DNA from: Ricinus communis
Lineage: Eukaryota; Streptophyta; Magnoliopsida; Malpighiales; Euphorbiaceae
DNA: 64,000 nt
Reading direction: 5' to 3'
Assembly: GCF_019578655.1 (NCBI RefSeq)
Contig: NC_063257.1
Location: 3,658,001 to 3,722,000, forward strand
Positions 1-12,669 of the stretch are shown here, piece after piece. Under the pieces are notes generated by a model that was not told where the DNA came from, did no database searches, and was given only the letters and a program-made list of their open reading frames with translations. Every line of letters starts with the position of its first letter. The stretch's first letter is position 1. The position numbers and the translations under genes were made by a program.

Positions 1-1858
1 TTAATAAATATAAAGAATCAAATTGAAATATCAATCAACTAGGGATGTGGGTGCAGAGTGACTTCAATCTTGGAACAAATACATGCTTGTGCAATTGACT
101 AATAGAATTAATTAAAATGTGGCCTTGTGATAGCATGATAACGTTGATTTTGCTCGCCAGGACTCTGCCCTCTGCATCACTATCTATATCTATACTCCGT
201 ACCTCTAATCTAATTTATGATCTCTTTAAATCTGAATAATTAAATTTAGTGATAAGAATGATTTTACTTTATTATATATTTTTTTTTCACAAGAAACGGG
301 TAAATTGAGCCAAATCACATCCGAATTATTAAGTAATACCAGTCTTTATGTCTCAAATAAATAAACAAGGTATAAATTGTTTATTAATCAAATCATTCTA
401 ATTAAAGGCTATTTTCATTTAATTTCCATTTTTTTTTCTTTTATTTTTAAATAGCCAGGCGTACTTCCACAACCATTTTATGCAGGGCCACAACTAATTT
501 TAATGAAATGATAATTTTTCTGTTCTTCTTCTTCAATTAGTCGTGCTAGCAAAATGGCAGTGGAGACAGGCCTTGCCTTTATGAATTATGACTTCTCAAA
601 GAGATTATCGTATCAGTTAATTGTCATATCGGGCATATGTATGAACTACATAATGAGACTATTTGAACATGGCATATATCCGAACCGACAATTGAAGATG
701 CGCGCACCGCCTTGCCTAATAGAGTTATGCACATATATAGCAAAAGGCTTGATTAATTAAGGAATGGCATAAAATCTTTTGCAAAACCAGAATGCAGCAG
801 CTTGAACTGAAACCTGCAAATTGTGTAGATATCAGTATATCAGCAAGAAAGCTAGATCGAATCCACAAAGTCGGTCTATCGCATTTATTCTAAGAGCATT
901 GTTTTGAAAAGGGAAAGTTGAAAACATATACTAAGCAGATTCTCAAGATCCTTCGTTTGAAAATAGGTTCTTCTATCTCAAATGTGTGTGTGTGTGTGTG
1001 TGTATAAACATATCCACATACCATATATGATACATTATCTTTTGAAAAGTGCAATAGCGACAGCTAATAAATCTTTTGAGCTTTTAGCAGTAAGAGGTAA
1101 AACCGGCCAGACAGTACGTTAGAATGCGAGCTAGCTAGATTTATGCTGTTTATTTTGTTTTCTTTTTCTCTCTTTTTATCTGTTGTTTGAAAATTTCAGA
1201 GCCAACGCATGCACATAACGTACAATTAGTATCCTTTTTGTGTCCGTCCCCCACCACCCATCCACCGGCTTGCACTCGGACAGAGGATGACAGTTTAACT
1301 AAAAAACCTTTTTCTCTTATAAAAGAACAAAGATAAGCCTTTTGACATGGACACGTGGTATTACCACAAAATCCACAATTGTAACCAGTGGTGGTGCTTA
1401 ATTTTTCTTTTTTTTTTTTTTTTGTTCAAGGTTCTTTATTTTTCAAGAAAAAAGAACACCGCGTCAGACAGATGTACACACTCGGTTTGGGTCATACAAA
1501 CCGTGTGAGAAACCACGTAAACAAATGAAAAAAAAAAAAAAACATTTCTTTTAAAACTAACTACTGAACTTTCTTGGCGTAGATTTTCTTGGTCATGACT
1601 TACGTAATATTTGCATAGCAAAGTACTTGGAGACTGTACAAAGTCAAATTGAAACAGCAAACAATTGCTTTTTCAAATTAAAAAACCTCATTTCTCTAAA
1701 CAAGTTCTCAACTGCGAATTTTGTCTCACAAGGAAACTACATACACACACAGATGGCCATGGAAAAAAGATAATAATAATATATAAGATGCCAAGTCAAA
1801 TTATCTTGTAATGGACCCTACCTTTAAACAACAGCCCTTAACCAACAAGACCCTTGTG
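1..1858. other. Intergenic region, no gene recognised
   Basis: AT-rich DNA with short open frames only, none resembling a known protein. It holds a GT microsatellite at 983-1003. The distal part is promoter for the peptide gene that starts at 1988: a G-box core (CACGTG) lies near 1352-1357, directly after a TTTGAC W-box-like core near 1340. Confidence 0.6.
983..1003. repeat. (TG)n microsatellite
   Basis: About ten uninterrupted TG units, seen directly. Confidence 0.95.
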
Positions 1859-1866
1859 TATAAATA
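1795..1866 (+). promoter_or_regulatory. Core promoter of PIP-like peptide gene
   Basis: A TATA box (TATAAATA, 1859-1866) lies 122-129 bp before the chosen ATG at 1988. An inverted W-box core (GTCAA, i.e. TTGAC on the other strand) is at 1795-1799 and another near 1641. WRKY control would fit a defence-related peptide family, but this is inference from short motifs. Confidence 0.5.
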
Positions 1867-1987
1867 TGCATATCTTACCAGCATAGCAAAGGCCATCACC
1901 ACCAACCCTCTCACAATCAAGCTAGCCTTCTGTCTCCGGATAATAATATTCAAAACCCAAGTTCCAGATACATATATATTATTAGAC

Positions 1988-2287
1988 ATGGCAATGGTGA
2001 CTGAAGGATGCTCAACTGCAACATCAATGAAGCGTATTTTCTCTGTGTTCGCTCTATTTATATTGGTTTTGTCAACACAGATGATCAGTGTTGTCCACTG
2101 CAGAGCTCTTCGTTCGACGACTACTACTGTAATCGCAGATAATTGCCAGCAGGCGAATGGAGCTGAATCAGCTTCTGGTGTAGCTTCATTTTCTGTTTCC
2201 TCCAACAATGCAAGCACTGCCTCTTCTGTGAGAAGCCTGATGTATCAATTGGCTTCTGGACCCAGCAAGAAAGGCCCCGGCCATTAA
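1988..2287 (+). CDS. Secreted PIP-like (PAMP-induced peptide family) precursor
   Basis: Small prepropeptide of 99 residues, or 86 if translation starts at the in-frame ATG at 2027 (MKRIFSV...). Seen: a hydrophobic signal segment (about residues 17-35, FALFILVLS followed by MISVVHC), then a variable Ser/Thr/Ala-rich middle, then a C-terminus ending SGPSKKGPGH directly before the stop. That ending matches the conserved SGPSxxGxGH motif of the PIP/PIPL family, which is cleaved and secreted as a short hydroxyproline-bearing signal. PIP1 acts through the receptor kinase RLK7 in immunity; other members act in root growth and stress. The frame is open further upstream to 1811, but the TATA box at 1859 and the position of the signal peptide favour 1988 or 2027. 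No intron is needed. Only one copy of the core motif is present, so one mature peptide is expected. Confidence 0.85.
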   Translation: MAMVTEGCSTATSMKRIFSVFALFILVLSTQMISVVHCRALRSTTTTVIADNCQQANGAESASGVASFSVSSNNASTASSVRSLMYQLASGPSKKGPGH

Positions 2288-2289
2288 CT

Positions 2290-3436
2290 AGCTACGATTT
2301 TGGACAAACTGGATCAATTTTTTCCCTCTGTATGTTCATTTAGCCACAGTAGAGCTGTGAATTTTTTTTTTTTTGCCTTTTTTCTTCTTTTTTTCTTTTT
2401 GCATCCTATATTGAAAGGATGAATCTCATAGATTGATACATATGTAATTTGTTAGTACATGTTACAGGAATTAATGACACACTTCTGAACGTAATCCAAC
2501 AATAGTTTTATGCTTTGAGCATGTATACTTCAAATTGATTAAGAACATTTTTCAAATAAGTAACTAATGCGAATAGTTTAGTTGATTTCTTCTTGATCTC
2601 ATCTACGAACAGCAGTTCAATATGTTCAATGGAATCGGCCATAAGCAGATTCTGTTTCTTTTTCTTAGAGTAATAATGCAATTAAAAAATTGAGCATAGC
2701 CAAAATAAGGATCATGAGGACATAGACAGAAATTCCATCGCCATTTAAGTTTGACTAACTTGTAGCAGAAGATAGAGTGCGTTTGTTTTCTATATTTATA
2801 AATAAGCATATGGAAATTAAGAAAAATGATAAAACATGCATATATTATCTATTCCATGAATTCCAATTACAACACTCAAAAAAGATTAGCCTCGCACCCT
2901 AACTACATCTGCACTCCCTCCATGCACCTTTTTTTTTTATTATTATTTATCTTCACTCACAGGGGTGGAACTAAAAAGAACTAACAGGTTAACGATAAAA
3001 AATTGAATCAAATTCATAACTACGTAAATTAGTATCCTGCTATATTTAAATTTCGTTAATTATTAATGTATTAATTTTGCATATATAATACAGAAATATT
3101 CAATTTTTTTTCTAATAAGTATACAAAAATTATGAATTTTATATATTATTTCAATAGTTGAAGGAGTGGATTGTTTCTTATTTTCAATGGGTTAATATAT
3201 AACAAATATATATGCAGTATACGTGTTTACTTACCCGTATTGCGAGGCAAAACCTATGATACTATGGTGAAATTGGAGTTAATACTAATCTATAGTCAAG
3301 AATTTTCCTAATACAAAAAGGAGAGCTGTTTACCCAGCTATCTTCAATATATATAGCCAATAAATGTGGGCAATGGTGGGCCTAACTTTCAATTTTTTTA
3401 AAAAAAAATTTCCTTATAATTTCTTCACAATTTTAG

Positions 3437-3476
<40 letters not shown>

Positions 3477-6050
3477 TTGTTCGTATAGATTTATATATAA
3501 TGAAAAAAACTAGTTGTGGCCCCTTGGATTAGATTTGTAGCTCCATCACTGAATGTGGGTTTGGTTCCGGTATGTATTTGGAAATGCTAATGGAACAGCA
3601 GATCCAAAGAATTAATAGGCAAGTGTCGGATATTAGCACGCAGCATATGAATCTGACTGAGACAGTAAATGACAACTAACCTAATTTTAATTAGCGACTC
3701 TTTCATTGTCCCTTTTGTGGCCAAGTTAAATTTCCCATTCATGCTATTGGTCAAATATCACCTAATTTTTCATCATCCTATATCATCTATCTTTTTCTTT
3801 TATATTCCTTTTTTCTTTTTCCTTTTACGTTTCTGCTTAAGAAATGATTACGATAATGGAAGATTAGTACACCAAATATAGATTTGGATGACTATACCAT
3901 GCAGGCAGCTGGTGTTGAATTCAAAAAAATGGGAAACCTTTTAAAGCAGCAATGATTTCACCATCACCTACTCTAATTTTCTGGTCAAAGATAACTGGGG
4001 CAGAATACTACACATGAAAGTCATGCATAAGGGCCCTAGGGTTAGAAACATTGGTGTGATTCAGCTGCATGAGTTGACTTCTCAACGTGGCACAGAATTA
4101 TCCTCGGCCTCTCATCTTTCCCATAATCAATCAGCTGTCCATTCTTATTCCAGGTCTATTAATGAAAAGGGTCTATCGTAGTTCCTGAGACAAGAATCAG
4201 TACAGCCACAATTGCCTTGTCCATATTGATATCTGTTATTAGTTCAATGAGATGCATCGGGAAAAATACAAAGTGGCTCATTTTACAAGTTCGAAAAACG
4301 TTTGCAGTTGTTTCTCATGCTATTTTTGTTGACCATGAAAGTAAAATTGGAATTGATCAGGAGACAATCTGAATTGATAGGCATGTGTTTATAGAATTGT
4401 TTTCTTCTAATTAGTTTCGAGGTGACATGTGATGGCAGCCATTCAATTCAAGAGACTATCTAGCTATACCATCTTTAGCCTTAAATTCTTCCGTACATGA
4501 AACGTGCAATTGGTCAATGAATAGCTTTGATTGGTGATCCGTGCGCAGCAAACACACTATAGAGAAGGGAAATTGTAGCAGCAATTAGTTTGCATTGAAT
4601 AATACTGTCAAACCTGGTAAAAGAATTAGCCTTGGTTTCTCATGTGAAATTATAGACCACACTTCCTCGTTTATGGGTTCATTTTGTCAATGATAGACTA
4701 TCCCAACTCTAACAAACAATTCAAACTTGAAACTGTCTCTACTCCATTAGCAGAGCGGCAGGCTCCTTTAGACGGTAAAAAGGCTGTTAAAGACAAGTTC
4801 TCGGGCAGTTAATGAACAGACTTTGTAAATAAAATAATTATGGTCATAAAAAGAATAAAAACGTTTGCTAAATGACCACAGCAACCAAACAAATTAAGAA
4901 TCAAAATAACAGATTTTCGACATTATGCAATTATATTATTGAGAAGTCTTGATCCCTTACAATAATAGCCTCGGAAATATGATTACATGAAGCATTTTAT
5001 GTTCAGATTTCAAGGTACAAATGATAAAAAATATATATATTAGAAAATGTTTAAATATAAACAATAATAAATTATTTAATTTCCCTCTCTATAAGCATTA
5101 ATTAATTTTCGTTTTTTCTCTATTTTAAATATAAAACAGTTTACAATATAATACTGAATAAAATAACACGCACCTTACCTCTCCATATTAAAAAAGGAAA
5201 TTCATTTTTAATTTTGAATTTGAAAATTAAAATTATTATTTTCATTTTATGGAATTTTTAGAATAAATATTTTAATACATTAAGAATTCTGCCAAGTAAA
5301 ATGCTTGAAAAGATGGCACGAGACATGTGCAAGGATCATCGTGCACCGTGCAAAGTCGTAAGCAATTAGAATGATTGCGTGACAGGCCAAGAGACAACAT
5401 AAAGCGGCGATTGTGGAAAAAGAAACAAGTGTCAATATCACGGTTTTGTAAGTAAATAAAGAAGAATACAAAGTGAGATTGCATTTGATCGGAACATTGT
5501 CTGAATAATTTGCAGACGGAGAATATTTTATTATCTTATACTTTAAGTTGCATACACATAATATTTATATTATTTATTTTTTCAGAAGTGTTCTATATAG
5601 CTGATTAACTATTATTTATAATTTACAGTTAGTTTCATATAAATATTTACTATTGATACCAGTATGAAAATATTATTATATTAATAAAAATGTATCAAAT
5701 ATTATTAAAATTCGTAATGACATAAAAACCTTGTAAATCCACTGTTTATAATTTGTCTTTTGACAAAGAAATAAAGAAATGGTAATGACGATAATAAGAG
5801 ATTGCGCTTGTACAATTGCAAAAGAAATTAGAAGTTCTAATAAATATTGTTGGTATGGTATTAAAATATATATTTAAAAAGAACACTAGAGTTGAAATCT
5901 CACTACGCTCAATCCCCTGACTTGGTAACAGCAAGTTGGTGTACATAACAGAATACAAGTGGATCCTTGATTTCCCCTTTTTTAAAAATTCCTCAGCTAA
6001 TAAACAAAACCAAGGCAATATCACCATTGTTGCTGGTCTGATTCATAGGG
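2290..6050. other. Intergenic region, no gene recognised
   Basis: AT-rich sequence with a (TA)n microsatellite at 3438-3474 and several homopolymer runs. The slightly more GC-rich patches near 4000-4250 and 5280-5480 have short open frames but no recognisable domain. Nothing else can be supported. Confidence 0.6.
3438..3474. repeat. (TA)n microsatellite
   Basis: About 18 uninterrupted TA units, seen directly. Confidence 0.95.
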
Positions 6051-6059
6051 CTAGAAGGT

Positions 6060-7250
6060 GTTGGGATAAGGAGAAGTTATGTTTGATTATGAATCTAGAT
6101 TGCAAAAGTTGAATTGATTGCCCTAAAAAATCTTAAGAAAGATGACTCTCTAATCTGGCATTTCTCACATACTGGTAAATACAGTGTTAAGTCTAGCTAT
6201 AAGGAACCCCTTAAAGCTCAAGAGAACAATGCAGTGCTAAATACTATAGTTGCTAATTGATGCCAGGACTGGAATTTAATTAGGAAACTTTGAATCTCTC
6301 CAAAGGTAAATCTTTTCTACGGAGAGCCTGTAATAATACATTATCAATTCAGGCAACCTTACTAAAAGAAAATATATTGATGAATATCTGTGTAAGTTAT
6401 GTGGGTAAGAATCTAAAACAGTGATTCATATGGTCACTCCTCATGATCATGCACCTGCATCTTGATTTGGATGTAGTCTAGGCATCAGATAGGGCTGAAG
6501 ATAACAATAAGAATTTCTTTGATTGGTGGAAAGATCTGCTAAACTTCCTGGAAGTTCGGGGGCTGCAAAAATCAGGTTAAATTTGCCGCTTTATTGTGCT
6601 GACAAATTTGGAAGAACCTTAATAAAGTTGTATTCAGAGGTGAGCAAGCTGATCCCTAAAGGTATCTACCATTGCTCGTAAGGAAGCCGAATCAGATGAA
6701 CCCTTCTGGGGTGAATCAGAAGGCACATGTTAGCATTGGGGCAAACCAAAATAAGGATGGATAAAGGTCAACGTGGATGCTTTGTTCAGGAAGGATACAA
6801 AGCAAGTTTGATTTGCAGAAATGCTGAAGGACATGTGGTGTCTGGCAGTGTGAGAAGCTACAAATGCCGTTTCCCTTTGCTGGCCGAGGCCTACGTCCTC
6901 AGGGATGCTGTCAGGATGGCTTCGATCATGAAATGGGATAAAGCCATATGCGAGTCAAACTCCTCAATCAGTGAACGAACCACAAAGAAAAATATTTGTG
7001 GGAAATCAGCATGATTAATTATGAAATCAAGTCCCTTATTAAAGATATTGATTCCTGTAGGCTGTAGGCATAAGCATGTTAATAGTATATGTAAGATTGC
7101 TGACTGGATTAGAACCCCCTTCCTTGTGGGTATAATCCCGGTTGGTATCCTATAGGCTTGAAAAATAAACGAATTACCCCTAAGGAGCTGCTATTTCTTC
7201 TTCAAGTGGATTGTAATCCTCATCAGTTAACGGAATAAATATTTCATTAG
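6060..7250 (+). mobile_element. Decayed LINE-type retrotransposon 3' end (zf-RVT and RNase H region)
   Basis: Reading the plus strand with several stops and frameshifts gives, in order, the familiar 3' part of plant LINE/RVT polyproteins. First comes a DDSLIWHFSHTGKYSVKSSY stretch (about 6145-6205). Next is an SPKVNLF segment with a C-x2-C-like knuckle (about 6295-6440, the zf-RVT region). Last is an RNase H-like segment including VCRNAEGHVVSG-type and LLAEAYVLRDAVRMA-type sequence (about 6760-7000) and a C-terminal tail ending near CNPHQLTE (about 7225). The longest open piece, 6727-7014, is a fragment of the RNase H domain. No 5' part, no clear target duplication and no clean poly-A tail were seen, so this is an old truncated insertion with no intact product. 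Confidence 0.7.
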
Positions 7251-7259
7251 TGGAGAAAT

Positions 7260-10200
7260 ATATAATATGTGAAATTTCATGCGGACCTTCTCAAATTCCC
7301 GATATATCAAACGAAAGTATCACATCACAGCCTCTGTTCCATTTAAGTATATTTGATGCATTGTGGGAGTTATTAAAATGTTTACTTTTAATACTAATAC
7401 AAGAATAAAAAAATGTTTATAACTAAATGGGTACACACTTCTGCTTCGCCTCTGTCGTTGCCTACAGCCTGAGATGGATATAGATATCGAAGAAGCCTAC
7501 CCCCAACCCGCCCATTCCCTTTCCTACAAAGTACAACCTAAACCGGGCTGCATCTGTTTTACTGATTCAGGGCCTAGGAATAGTTTGAAAGAGTGCTCCG
7601 AGCGTTAGTTTGCTGCAGAATCCAGGGAGCACAAAGAACAATAATATGATTATGTAATATAGAATCTGGATGGAGCAGATCAAGGGTGAGCTACAATAAC
7701 CATCACCAAGTCAGGCTTCGGCTGAAATAGCTCCAAGAAAACATCGGAGTTTGCTCCACAAGGAAATAAATCTTTAAACGATAGGCTTTCATTTAGCATC
7801 AAATAATGTGAAGTAAAAGATATGGTCAATCTTGGTTGAAAATCTAAACGTCCAATAATTACTCCATAATATTTTCATATTATAAATTAAAGAAAAAAGA
7901 CGAGAGAGATTCCAATCAAAAGTGTCGTTCCATAGCCTCAGGACTTTCCTCCTTCCTTTTTTACTCTGAAAACCAAATATTAAATAGTCGAGATTACAAC
8001 ATATAGGACCATAAATTTAAAACTAAGTATATGTTGGAAGTTATAAAATTGCGGAACTACTTTGCCAGGATTATCCTACAATAACTAAATCCCACACCGA
8101 CTGGGAGTGGATTGCCACTCGAAGCTCTTACAGCAGTTGACAGAGTCGTAAAACATACATTCAACACAAAAATGCCGATTGCAATGGTTTAGTAACAAAA
8201 CAGATCCATACTTCCTCACTGTTCCCTCAAAGTTCAATATAATCAGTTTGAGGTTTTGCTGATTTACGTATCTAGATGCACAATACAAATGGCAAACATA
8301 TTCTACAAATCACAGTATAAACAATATTCAAATTAAAATGATGCACAAGTTAACTTTGTTAGATAGCTCATCCAGAAGAACCACAACTGTATTCCCGGAG
8401 TCACAAACAAGTAAAAACAACAATTGCACCCATCATACACCAGTAACAGCATACCATATTATGAAGTTCATCAGTCCATAACAAGAATCTTCACATATAA
8501 TGAGATCCAGCCATTTACCAGAGTTAAAAGGAATGCACAAAATGCTACTTTTGTACTGATCAAAATTGGAGGAAGAGAAGTTTCTGTTGCACTGCCGAAA
8601 AGCAAATGCCATGTTCATATGAAAGGTGTCCATTACATTGTAAAGATTAAAATTTTTGTGCAACCTAAAGACATCAGTGACTTCGCATCTCCCATCTAAA
8701 TTAGAAGCAGGGAGAGAGCAAAAATGAGATGCAGAAATCAAATTGAGAAAAATATTAAAGGTTTAGTGAGAGATGGAGAGGAAAATGAAGCCTTGAGAAG
8801 CAAGTTCAAAATTAATGTTCAATCTATGACTAAACTCGTTTAAAGACATGAAAAACCCATAAGCCTATCAGGGGCAGGGCATAAAATATAATGTCACATA
8901 ATTTCATACAACTGCACGTGAAAGAACAAATGTAGATCAGCATCAGATGATAGATATTAGATAAACACATAATGAACAAGCAGAACAAGAAAAAGGAAGC
9001 AATTAGTGATTAGACTTGAGTAAAAACGATAGTGCTAAGGAAAAAGAGAAAAAGTAAAAGAAGTGTTATGTTATACATGCTAACTACTTTAGTGAGAGAA
9101 CCGTCAATACTGACTAAGAAAAATATAACAAAGGTCGGGCAAAATTTGCTATGGAACTTATCTAGAAGAGGTAGATTGGATTGTCAACATACGCATAGCA
9201 ATCATGTCTCCACCACATGCAGAATTACCCTCAATAAAATGATGGAAGTTAATGGTTAAACTGTGTTGAAACAATATTTTGAATGACTAGTCCTCACAGG
9301 GGCAATACTAGAAACTGCAGCAAGTAGAATCCAGTTTTAGCCAACCAATGATGTATCCATTTACACTAAATAAACAACTCTTTTCTATAGTTTCACAGGT
9401 TAGGCACAAACCCTTACACCCTGCAGGAAGGTTCAGGGTTACGTTCCACATTTCAAGCCTGGATGCTAGACATTAGAGAAATAGGGTCTGAAGTGCCAGA
9501 ACAAGTAGATTATATATTAGAATGGACGCCACTCCATGTTTGTTGCAAACATATAGGCTATACATTAACGTTCCACAGAAATTGCATATTATGTAAGCAA
9601 GCAATGGCACAAATGGCAGTACCATGCCATCCACTCAGAAGGAAAGGAAATAGCTTTGTTTTGGTAATCGTGCTGACCAACTTAGACACTGGCAAGGAAA
9701 TACCTTTCTTTTGTGAAGTACTGAAATATTAGTACTTAACATAAGTCCAGTATGCGTCTGATGCAAGTGGGGTCGTTTATCTAGTAGTTAATCACCAATG
9801 ATGGATTCAAAAAGACTAGTGAGAGCAACAAATAATGCACATGCACAAAGAGTTGATATATACATCAAAAGAAGAACATAACATGAATATTTGAGGAAAC
9901 ATTTTCAAAAATAAAATTTTATTCTCTTTATACTTCTTGATGCAAGCATAATGATGTGTTACAATCTAGCTGGAAAGGATAATATTAGGCAGGTTCAATT
10001 TTATGCTTTATCTCTAAGTGATTTAAGACAAAGAAAGCTAATCTGCTCGAACAATTTATGAGGCCAGTTTAAATCCATATTAAACATGTATATTAGATGT
10101 TTCTGACAGTAAATTGTTGATAAAAAGTGCTCAAGGCTCAATTTCCACGGTCCCAGAGTACCCTCATTATTTCCTTGCTACCTCCAATTCTACTCCTAAT

Positions 10201-10680
10201 TCATTAATTGCTCAGGATTAAATCTCAATGGTTCCAGAGTACCCTACCTCTAATTCTACTCCAGTAATATTTCACTACTTGTTCAATTACTTGATTTTTT
10301 TTTTTTTATCAAGTTCAACTTCTCATGTAGTTAAAAATGAGAAAATTCCTATGAAAAAAATACTGATGCTCAATTTTTAATCGAGACCTAATCATAAAGG
10401 AGTTAACAGCAAAAAGGAATTTTTTAAAAAGAGAGAGAATAATTACATAGGCTTAAATAATATCCTAATGGATACTAATACTACAGGGAATACATGTAAC
10501 CAATTCGTATATGTGTTTGCACAAAGTAAATTCAGAATGACCATTTAAAACGGCAAAGAAAAAAAATCTATATATTATAATGATACACAATTTTTATCAT
10601 CATAATATAATCATAAGAAGAAAACCATAATTTAGTACAAACAGATCTCATAAAAATAAACACCAAAAAGAGAAAAATCC
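7260..10680. other. Intergenic region, no gene recognised
   Basis: Several open frames of 60-100 codons occur on both strands (for example at 8424-8741 and 9463-9732). None has a recognisable domain, a signal peptide or splice-linked partners. Part of the right end is the likely 3' untranslated region of the WPP gene, which reads leftward from 11242. An imperfect direct repeat lies at about 10132-10270. Confidence 0.5.
10132..10270. repeat. Imperfect short tandem duplication
   Basis: Two copies of roughly 65-75 bp share the core CCAGAGTACCCT and a following AATTCTACTCC, with diverged spacing. Seen by eye; function unknown. Confidence 0.5.
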
Positions 10681-10720
10681 TAAAAACATACCAATATGCA
10701 GCTAAAAAGCCCTAACAAGA

Positions 10721-11242
10721 TCAAGCCTCTGCCGGCACGGAACTCGGAACTTCCTCGCCAGACACCTCCGTCTGCGACGCCGCATCAGGAGTCGTGGTCT
10801 CCGACACGCCATTACTGACAGCAGAGTCCAGCCTGGACCGAGCCTTAACAGTGTCTAACATGCGCCTACTGATCTCCTTAGAATACAGCTGTAAGATCTC
10901 AAGTCCATCGTCCTCGGCGGAGGTAGCGGTGTTGGCCACGCCGAAAGCCTCATCCTCAATTCGGCGAGCAGCGGATTCCGCCTCGTCGTGGGAAATTGTG
11001 CCGTAGCGTTTAGAAAGGACGGAAGGAGAAGATAGGGTTTCGATTAGGCGCGTGATGACTGCATCGCGCGTGCGTTGAGTTGGTGGCCAAATGCTGAGGG
11101 AAATACCGCTGGTGCTTAGCTTTTTTGGTGGTTCTTGTTGCTGTTGCTGTGGTTGTGGATGCGATTCTGTTGGGACTGTGTCTTGATTGATGGTGCTCTC
11201 ACCGTCGGAGTCTGTCATCTTGGCGACGGCCGTGGGTGTCAT
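10721..11242 (-). CDS. WPP-domain protein (MFP1-attachment-factor / WPP1-2 type)
   Basis: Single-exon 173-residue protein. Residues 1-45 are an acidic, Gln/Pro-rich linker with a PQPQQQQQEPP run. Residues about 46-150 are a WPP domain: SLSIWPPTQRTRDAVITRL carries the Trp-Pro-Pro signature, followed by the conserved SKRYGTISHDEAESAARRIE helix region and EILQLYSKEISRRML. The tail is acidic and Ser/Thr/Pro-rich. Proteins of this family (MAF1, WPP1/2) sit at the plant nuclear envelope and Golgi. The WPP domain binds WIT/WIP tail-anchored proteins, and the same domain targets RanGAP to the envelope. The length fits the short MAF1/WPP class and there is no leucine-rich RanGAP repeat. An alternative start is Met9 (MTDSDGES). 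A TATA-like CTTATAAG lies at 11310-11317, about 70 bp upstream of the ATG. A Mutator-like element begins 184 bp upstream. Confidence 0.9.
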   Translation of the reverse strand: MTPTAVAKMTDSDGESTINQDTVPTESHPQPQQQQQEPPKKLSTSGISLSIWPPTQRTRDAVITRLIETLSSPSVLSKRYGTISHDEAESAARRIEDEAFGVANTATSAEDDGLEILQLYSKEISRRMLDTVKARSRLDSAVSNGVSETTTPDAASQTEVSGEEVPSSVPAEA

Positions 11243-11309
11243 TGTTTTCGATGTTAGGAGGAAAGGAGTCCTCTTGAGTGTCTTAAAAATGAGTTGAACT
11301 ATGGGCTCA

Positions 11310-11317
11310 CTTATAAG
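11310..11317 (-). promoter_or_regulatory. TATA-like box of the WPP gene
   Basis: The palindromic CTTATAAG lies about 70 bp upstream of the WPP start codon, a normal plant TATA-to-ATG distance. Confidence 0.5.
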
Positions 11318-11416
11318 TGCGCGAGTAATAATGACTCTGTACCTTAGATCTAAGGGTAAATTACTATTTCTCGCTGAGGTTAAATCAAATTTACCATCTC
11401 ACCCTTGCTGTAAAGA

Positions 11417-11425
11417 ATTCTGATA
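11417..11425 (+). repeat. 9-bp target-site duplication, left copy
   Basis: ATTCTGATA, identical to 12659-12667. Confidence 0.85.
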
Positions 11426-12658
11426 GGGAGAAGGTGCAAATAAGCCCTTAACGTTTGGAGTGAGGAGCAGATAAGTCCCTAATCTTTTTTTTAGCACAAA
11501 CAAATATGTAAAAATGTTTTTACTGTATTCTAAGCCCCCTAATCAAACGGAAATTCTTTTTGAAATAAACTATGTTTAACACACTGAGAAAGGAGAATAA
11601 ACAGTATATTTTATTTAATAATTATAAACTTTAATATATTTAATTTTATTATTAAAATAAAAAATTAAAATCAAAACGCATCCCTTTTTTCAAGTACACC
11701 TACCATCACAACTGTAGAATTCATTCCATCACAGCCCATCTTTTTCTTTGACCACATCAACCAAGAATTTATTTACAAAAGAATACAAATTTTAAATTGA
11801 CATTTCAGAGTGAAATCGAGATCGAGATTGTGCCGATGATGAAGGTAGCAGTGCTGTCTTTTCGCGATCCAACCTTTGGCATTCTTCCAACTGATCTTTT
11901 CTTCCTTCTTTAGCTTCTTTATCCAGTTCCACTTCTCTTCTTGTAAATTCCCTTACTCTAATGCTTTTTTGTTGACAAAATGAAATTTTAAGGATGTGGC
12001 ACAAATTGTCAATTTAGAATTATTGATTTAAAGTGTGTTTACTTTAATCTTATTGATGTTTACTTTTGGGTATTTGAAATATCTAGATTAATAATGAGAA
12101 AGAAATGAAAATTGAGATAGTAAATCTTAGGTGTTTGATTTTTCAAAGAAATTAAGCACATGGTTGGGCTGTTGATTACTTTGATTATGATAATGGTTGG
12201 GCTGAAATGTTGCTCACTAGGTAAAACCTCCTGTTGGATTCTTAAAATGTTGAAGTTGTTGTATTTTTGGATGTTGGCCATGTTGCTATTGATGGTGCAG
12301 TGAGGAATCATGAAGTTGTAACGGTAGCTGCAGTTCATGATCTTTTCTATAGTAGTGGAGATCTTTTATTGCTTGAAGCTCTCAGTTGTGGTGGTAGTGG
12401 ATTATAGGCGGTGGAGGTGATGGCTTTTTAATTTTTTCATTTAAAAAAAATTAAAATTGCAGATTTCTTAAAATTAAAAATTAAAATTGATTTTAACAAT
12501 GTTTGTTGGATGACATTATTTACAATTGAGTCTCTGTTTATTTAAGAGACTTAGAATATTGTAAAAATATTTTTATATGTTTATTTGCACTAAAAAATAG
12601 ATTAGAGGCTTATCCGCTTCTTGTTCCAAACGTTAAGAACTTATTTATACCTCTTCAT
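11426..12658. mobile_element. Non-autonomous Mutator-like element (1,233 bp), possible Pack-MULE
   Basis: Terminal inverted repeats of about 125 bp are visible. The left arm (11426 to about 11550) contains AAATAAGCCCTTAACGTTTG; the right arm, read on the minus strand from 12658, contains AAATAAGTTCTTAACGTTTG, and similarity continues through the following AT-rich part. The element is flanked by a perfect 9-bp direct repeat, ATTCTGATA, at 11417-11425 and 12659-12667. A 9-bp duplication with long inverted arms is the hallmark of Mutator-like elements. No transposase frame is present. The interior (about 11760-12000, minus strand) holds an open, charged, coiled-coil-like stretch (RREVELDKEAKEGRKDQLEE) ending in a stop. 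An AATAAA-like signal (GTAAATAAATTC) follows, which looks like the 3' end of a captured host gene. The source gene is not identified. Insertion lies just upstream of the WPP core promoter. Confidence 0.8.
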
Positions 12659-12667
12659 ATTCTGATA
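12659..12667 (+). repeat. 9-bp target-site duplication, right copy
   Basis: ATTCTGATA, identical to 11417-11425. Confidence 0.85.
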
Positions 12668-12669
12668 CG